Below are positions 23,005-26,191 of a stretch of DNA of 26,191 nt, in pieces. The position numbers and the translations under genes were made by a program. Source of the stretch: an uncultured Ignavibacteriota bacterium (GTDB lineage: Bacteria; Bacteroidota; Ignavibacteria; Tepidaquicellales; Tepidaquicellaceae); NCBI GenBank assembly GCA_937915485.1, contig CALGII010000192.1:1-26191 (forward strand), read 5' to 3'. Below the pieces are notes generated by a model, which saw only the letters and a program-made list of their open reading frames with translations, was not told the DNA's origin and did no database searches. Within the stretch, counting starts at the first letter, position 1. Each line of letters opens with the position of its first letter.

Positions 23005-24920
23005 GACGTTACTTTCTTTCTCATTAAAAATTCAACAACTGTTTCAACTATTCCCTTTGCGTCAAGTTTCAGGTCCGAGTGCAGTTCTTCAGGCTTGCCG
23101 TGCTCTATGAACTTGTCGGGTAAACCGTGTATTAATATGTCGTTCTTGTATCCGTATTGCTCCGCGAATTCGGATACTGCGCTGCCGAATCCCCCGAGTA
23201 TGGAATTTTCTTCTATTGTTATTACTTTTTCGAATTTCTCGAATACACGCCGCAGCAGTTCCGAATCAAGCGGCTTGACAAACCTCATGTTTACTACCTC
23301 GGCGCTTATCCCCCGCTCTTCAAGCGCCTCTGCCGCCTTCATCGAATTGTGCACCATGCTTCCGACCGCTAATATCGCTATGTCATTCCCCTCTTTAACT
23401 ACTTCACCCTTGCCGATTTCAAGTTGCTTGAATGCCCCGGACTCTACTCCGAGCGCGTTGCCGCGAGGATATCGAAGCGCTATGGGTCCGCGCTTGTAAA
23501 GAGTCGCCGTGTATAACATGTTTCTCAGTTCGCCTTCGTCTTTCGGTGCCATTATTACCATTCCGGGTATCATTCTTAAATACGAAAGGTCGAATGAGCC
23601 GTGATGCGTCGGACCGTCAGCCCCGACGAGACCGCCCCTGTCAAGCACGAATACAACGCTCAGTTTTTGAGTCGCTACATCGTGTATTATCTGGTCAAAT
23701 GCCCGCTGAAGAAACGTCGAGTAAATCGCTACAACCGGCGTGAATCCCTCCGTCGATAGTCCTGCCGCGAATGTTACCGCGTGCTGCTCCGCTATACCTA
23801 CGTCGAAATACCTTTCGGGTATCGCTTCCTTCATCTTGTTTAAACCCGTGCCGTCCGGCATCGCCGCCGTTATCGCTATTATCTTATCGTCTTTCTTCGC
23901 GAGTTCTACAAGCGCTTCGCCGAATACCGAAGTGTACGCGGGAATCGTCGATTTCTTCAGTTCTATTCCCGTCGTCTTGTCGAACGGATTTAACGCGTGT
24001 AGTTTCTGATAGTGCTTCGGCGCGTATGATGGTCCCTTGCCTTTTTCAGTGAATACGTGAACGAGCAGCGGTCCCGAAAAATTTTTGATTTCTTCGAATG
24101 TCTTTACGAGATTTACAACGTTGTGACCGTTGATGGGTCCGAAATACCTGAATCCCAGCGCCTCGAACAACATCCCCGGCGTCAGCACGCCCTTCAAACC
24201 GCCCTCTATCTTCGCCGCCATCGCCCGCAGCCTGTCGCTGTTCTTCTTGTCAACTTTTCCCGTCAGATTCCAAATCTTGTTCCTCAGCCTGTTGTATGAT
24301 TCGTTTAACATCAGGTCAACGAAATAATTCTGCAGCGACCATACGTTCGGCGCTATCGACATCTTGTTGTCGTTAAGAACTACAATCATGTCCTTCTTCA
24401 GAAGACCTATGTTGTTCATCGCCTCGTATGCCATCCCGCCCGTCATCGAACCGTCTCCGATAATCGATATTACCTTGAATTTCTTTTTCTGGAAATCCCG
24501 CGCGGTTGCTATTCCGAGCGAAGCCGATAATGAAGTCGTCGCGTGTCCCGCTCCGAATGCGTCGTACTCGCTCTCCGTCCGTTTCAAAAATCCGCTTATC
24601 CCGCCCTTCTGCCGTATCGTATGCAGAAGTTTCTTGCGCCCTGTAAGTATCTTGTGTATGTATCCCTGATGCCCTACGTCCCATATCATCTTGTCCTGCG
24701 GCGCGTTGAATACATAATGCAACGCTAACGTCAGTTCCACCACGCCGAGCGACGAACCGAGATGCCCGCCTATCCTCGAAATCGTGTCCATTAGAAAATC
24801 CCGCAATTCGTCCGATAATTCGCGAAGGTCGGGAAGCGATAGTTTCTTTAAATCAGACGGATATTCGATGTCTTTCAGAAACTTCGTGTTGTTGATATCG
24901 AACTTGAATTCTTCAATCAT
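23001..24920 (-). CDS. dxs: 1-deoxy-D-xylulose-5-phosphate synthase
   Basis: A 639-residue thiamine-diphosphate enzyme, first step of the MEP isoprenoid pathway (pyruvate plus glyceraldehyde-3-phosphate). The TPP-binding motif is GDGSMTGGMAYEAMNNIG, continued by VVLNDNKMSI. HLGSSLGVVELTLALHYVF, IWDVGHQGYIHKILTGR and FGAGHATTSLSASLGIA are N-terminal signatures. The pyrimidine domain has the catalytic Glu in DVGIAEQHAVTFAAGL and then DRGGLVGADGPTHHGSFDL. The C-terminal transketolase domain is complete. The start overlaps the xseB stop by ATGA. Being next to miaB makes some sense, since the isoprenoid pathway feeds the i6A modification that MiaB completes. Confidence 0.97.
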   Translation of the reverse strand: MIEEFKFDINNTKFLKDIEYPSDLKKLSLPDLRELSDELRDFLMDTISRIGGHLGSSLGVVELTLALHYVFNAPQDKMIWDVGHQGYIHKILTGRKKLLHTIRQKGGISGFLKRTESEYDAFGAGHATTSLSASLGIATARDFQKKKFKVISIIGDGSMTGGMAYEAMNNIGLLKKDMIVVLNDNKMSIAPNVWSLQNYFVDLMLNESYNRLRNKIWNLTGKVDKKNSDRLRAMAAKIEGGLKGVLTPGMLFEALGFRYFGPINGHNVVNLVKTFEEIKNFSGPLLVHVFTEKGKGPSYAPKHYQKLHALNPFDKTTGIELKKSTIPAYTSVFGEALVELAKKDDKIIAITAAMPDGTGLNKMKEAIPERYFDVGIAEQHAVTFAAGLSTEGFTPVVAIYSTFLQRAFDQIIHDVATQKLSVVFVLDRGGLVGADGPTHHGSFDLSYLRMIPGMVIMAPKDEGELRNMLYTATLYKRGPIALRYPRGNALGVESGAFKQLEIGKGEVVKEGNDIAILAVGSMVHNSMKAAEALEERGISAEVVNMRFVKPLDSELLRRVFEKFEKVITIEENSILGGFGSAVSEFAEQYGYKNDILIHGLPDKFIEHGKPEELHSDLKLDAKGIVETVVEFLMRKKVTS

Positions 24921-25126
24921 TTTTCTAATTTAATTTTTTCAATCTTTAGTTCGGCTTCAGATAGTTTGTCCCTGCAAAGTTTCAGTAATTTTAGCCCCTC
25001 CTGATAATTCTCGATTATCTCATCAAGAGATTTCTCCTCAATATTCTGCTCCAGATCGTCGAGTATCTTCTCCAGTTTCCTGTATGCGTACTCGAATGAA
25101 TCCTTGTTTATTTTTTCTTTAGCCAT
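24917..25126 (-). CDS. xseB: Exodeoxyribonuclease VII small subunit
   Basis: A 69-residue helical protein, the usual length of XseB. It shows the family pattern FEYAYRKLEKILDDLEQNIE then LDEIIENYQEGLKLLKLCRD and KLSEAELKIEKI (standard form: LE-IV--LE-G-L-LEESL--YE-G--L---C---L). Several copies bind one XseA chain to form the single-strand-specific nuclease. It lies 75 bases downstream of xseA and overlaps dxs by ATGA, the common xseA-xseB-dxs order. Confidence 0.93.
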   Translation of the reverse strand: MAKEKINKDSFEYAYRKLEKILDDLEQNIEEKSLDEIIENYQEGLKLLKLCRDKLSEAELKIEKIKLEK

Positions 25127-25201
25127 TTTTGATCAATCAATAAAAATAACATTTATAAAACATATAAGGAATTGTATTTTTCTGTTACAAATCCCCGTTT
25201 T

Positions 25202-26191
25202 TTACTTGATTTCAGCGTCTGCCCTGCCGTCCTGAAAATTGATTTCAACCGCGTCTCCCGTCTCAAGTTCCTTCTTCTTAGAAACAACTTTCCCGTTCCT
25301 TACCACGTATGCGAATCCCCTCTTCATCGTCGTCTCGGGACTGACACTCAGGAGAATTCTCTCCTTGTAATTCAACTCGTTTAATAAAAACTTTAACCTG
25401 TCTTTCGTGCTACGTCCCAGCGTCTCGCTCATCTCGTCAATCCGTATCTTGAAATCGTTTAGTATGTCACGCGGTCTGTTGAATGCGTAATTGCTCTTTA
25501 TCCTCTCAAGACTTTCTTTGTAAAAATCCATTCTCCCGCTGACTAATGTGTCTATCGAATATTCGTAACTCCTTATCCGCTCAAGTAGTTCGCTCTTGTC
25601 AGGCAAAATCATTTCAGCCGCTGCCGACGGCGTCGGAGCCCTTAAGTCCGCGACGAAATCGCAAATCGTGAAATCTACCTCGTGTCCCACAGCGCTTACT
25701 ACGGGTATCTTCGATGCGAATACTGCCCACGCTACGCTCTCCTCGTTGAATGACCATAAGTCCTCTATCGAACCCCCGCCCCTTGCTATTACTATTACGT
25801 CGAAATCCGCTCCGATGTTATTCGCCTTTTCTATCGCCTTGCAAATGCTCTCCGCCGAACCCTTCCCCTGTACTAGTACGGGAAAAAGATAAAGTTCAAT
25901 TAATGGATATCTCTTCCTCGTGACCTTCTTGAAATCTTCTATCACCGCCCCGGTCTCGGACGTGATTATCGCGACTTTGTGAGGAAATTCAGGAATCGGC
26001 TTCTTGTACTTCTCGTCAAATAATCCCTCGCTTATTAACTTCTGTTTCAGTCTCTCGAATGCCAACTGCAATTCACCAACTCCATACTCGGACATCGACA
26101 TCACTTCAATCGCGTACGTGCCCCTCGGCTCGTAAACAGTTATCCTTCCGCGAACGAGAACTTTCTTGCCGTCCTGCGGCGTGAATTTTAA
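25202..26191 (-). CDS. xseA: Exodeoxyribonuclease VII large subunit (5' end outside the window)
   Basis: The frame is open to the right edge, so the start is not visible; the M at 26104 is internal. The edge-proximal residues FTPQDGKKVLVRGRITVYEP and RGTYAIEV are the end of the N-terminal OB-fold (DNA-binding) domain. The catalytic domain follows: FPHKVAIITSETGAVIEDF, the motif VIARGGGSIEDLWSFNEE, and SAVGHEVDFTICDFVADLRA then PTPSAAAE. A coiled-coil region that binds XseB and a short C-terminal segment (TMKRGFAYVVRNGKVV) complete it. 329 residues are in the window and perhaps 70 are missing. The complex degrades single-stranded DNA in both directions during repair and recombination. Confidence 0.95.
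   Translation of the reverse strand, partial: LKFTPQDGKKVLVRGRITVYEPRGTYAIEVMSMSEYGVGELQLAFERLKQKLISEGLFDEKYKKPIPEFPHKVAIITSETGAVIEDFKKVTRKRYPLIELYLFPVLVQGKGSAESICKAIEKANNIGADFDVIVIARGGGSIEDLWSFNEESVAWAVFASKIPVVSAVGHEVDFTICDFVADLRAPTPSAAAEMILPDKSELLERIRSYEYSIDTLVSGRMDFYKESLERIKSNYAFNRPRDILNDFKIRIDEMSETLGRSTKDRLKFLLNELNYKERILLSVSPETTMKRGFAYVVRNGKVVSKKKELETGDAVEINFQDGRADAEIK

Noticed and set aside
1..26191. CRISPR arrays, tRNA or rRNA genes, intact insertion sequences, defence or toxin systems
   Set aside because: I looked through the intergenic regions and gene list and saw no regular spaced repeats, no tRNA-like cloverleaf ends, no intact transposase and no recognisable defence genes. XerD is of the housekeeping type.

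Overview
The window looks like a chromosomal segment of a Gram-negative bacterium of the Bacteroidota/Ignavibacteria (FCB) group. This rests on lipid A synthesis genes, outer-membrane-type proteins, mostly weak Shine-Dalgarno sequences, a roughly 750-residue mitochondrial-type aconitase, and the remnant of a Bacteroidetes-style XRE regulator (motif NCMPNDILEY). The assignment is an inference from gene content. Most of the window is core, densely packed housekeeping sequence.

Layout, left to right. (1) The first 95 bases hold the 5' end of a minus-strand gene that runs off the left edge. (2) A minus-strand operon, 3841 to 347, encodes a 102-residue small protein, the 7TM-HD c-di-AMP phosphodiesterase PgpH and a XerD-type recombinase. 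(3) Bases 3842-6306 form an AT-rich, gene-poor island. It holds a decayed XRE regulator, one intact AT-rich methyltransferase gene and short dispersed repeats. (4) Plus-strand genes follow for a DUF255/YyaL thioredoxin-fold protein and aconitase, then a 415-base spacer with a possible 25-residue membrane peptide, then an exported rhodanese. (5) dinB (DNA polymerase IV) lies on the minus strand, convergent with the rhodanese. (6) A compact plus-strand operon, 12816-19727, encodes an outer-membrane barrel protein, LpxB, LpxK, a C26 gamma-glutamyl hydrolase, an EnvC-like degenerate LytM protein, a GT2 glycosyltransferase, RibD and RibE. Most junctions are ATGA or TAATG overlaps. (7) A convergent minus-strand operon runs from the right edge to 19710: XseA (5' end cut off), XseB, Dxs, MiaB, an LpxL-type acyltransferase and a GT9 glycosyltransferase.

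The main biological theme is the cell envelope. LpxB and LpxK make lipid IVA, the LpxL-like enzyme acylates lipid A, and the GT9 and GT2 enzymes probably extend core or surface glycan. The EnvC-like protein probably controls septal peptidoglycan hydrolysis. These genes are split between two convergent operons whose last genes overlap by 18 bases.

The points most worth checking are: the acyltransferase gene, interrupted by an apparent one-base deletion in a run of nine A (21508-21516) yet otherwise full length; the EnvC-like protein, which has lost three of five LytM active-site residues; and the AT-rich island with its XRE pseudogene. I saw no CRISPR array, rRNA, tRNA or intact insertion sequence, and no convincing new multi-gene system.
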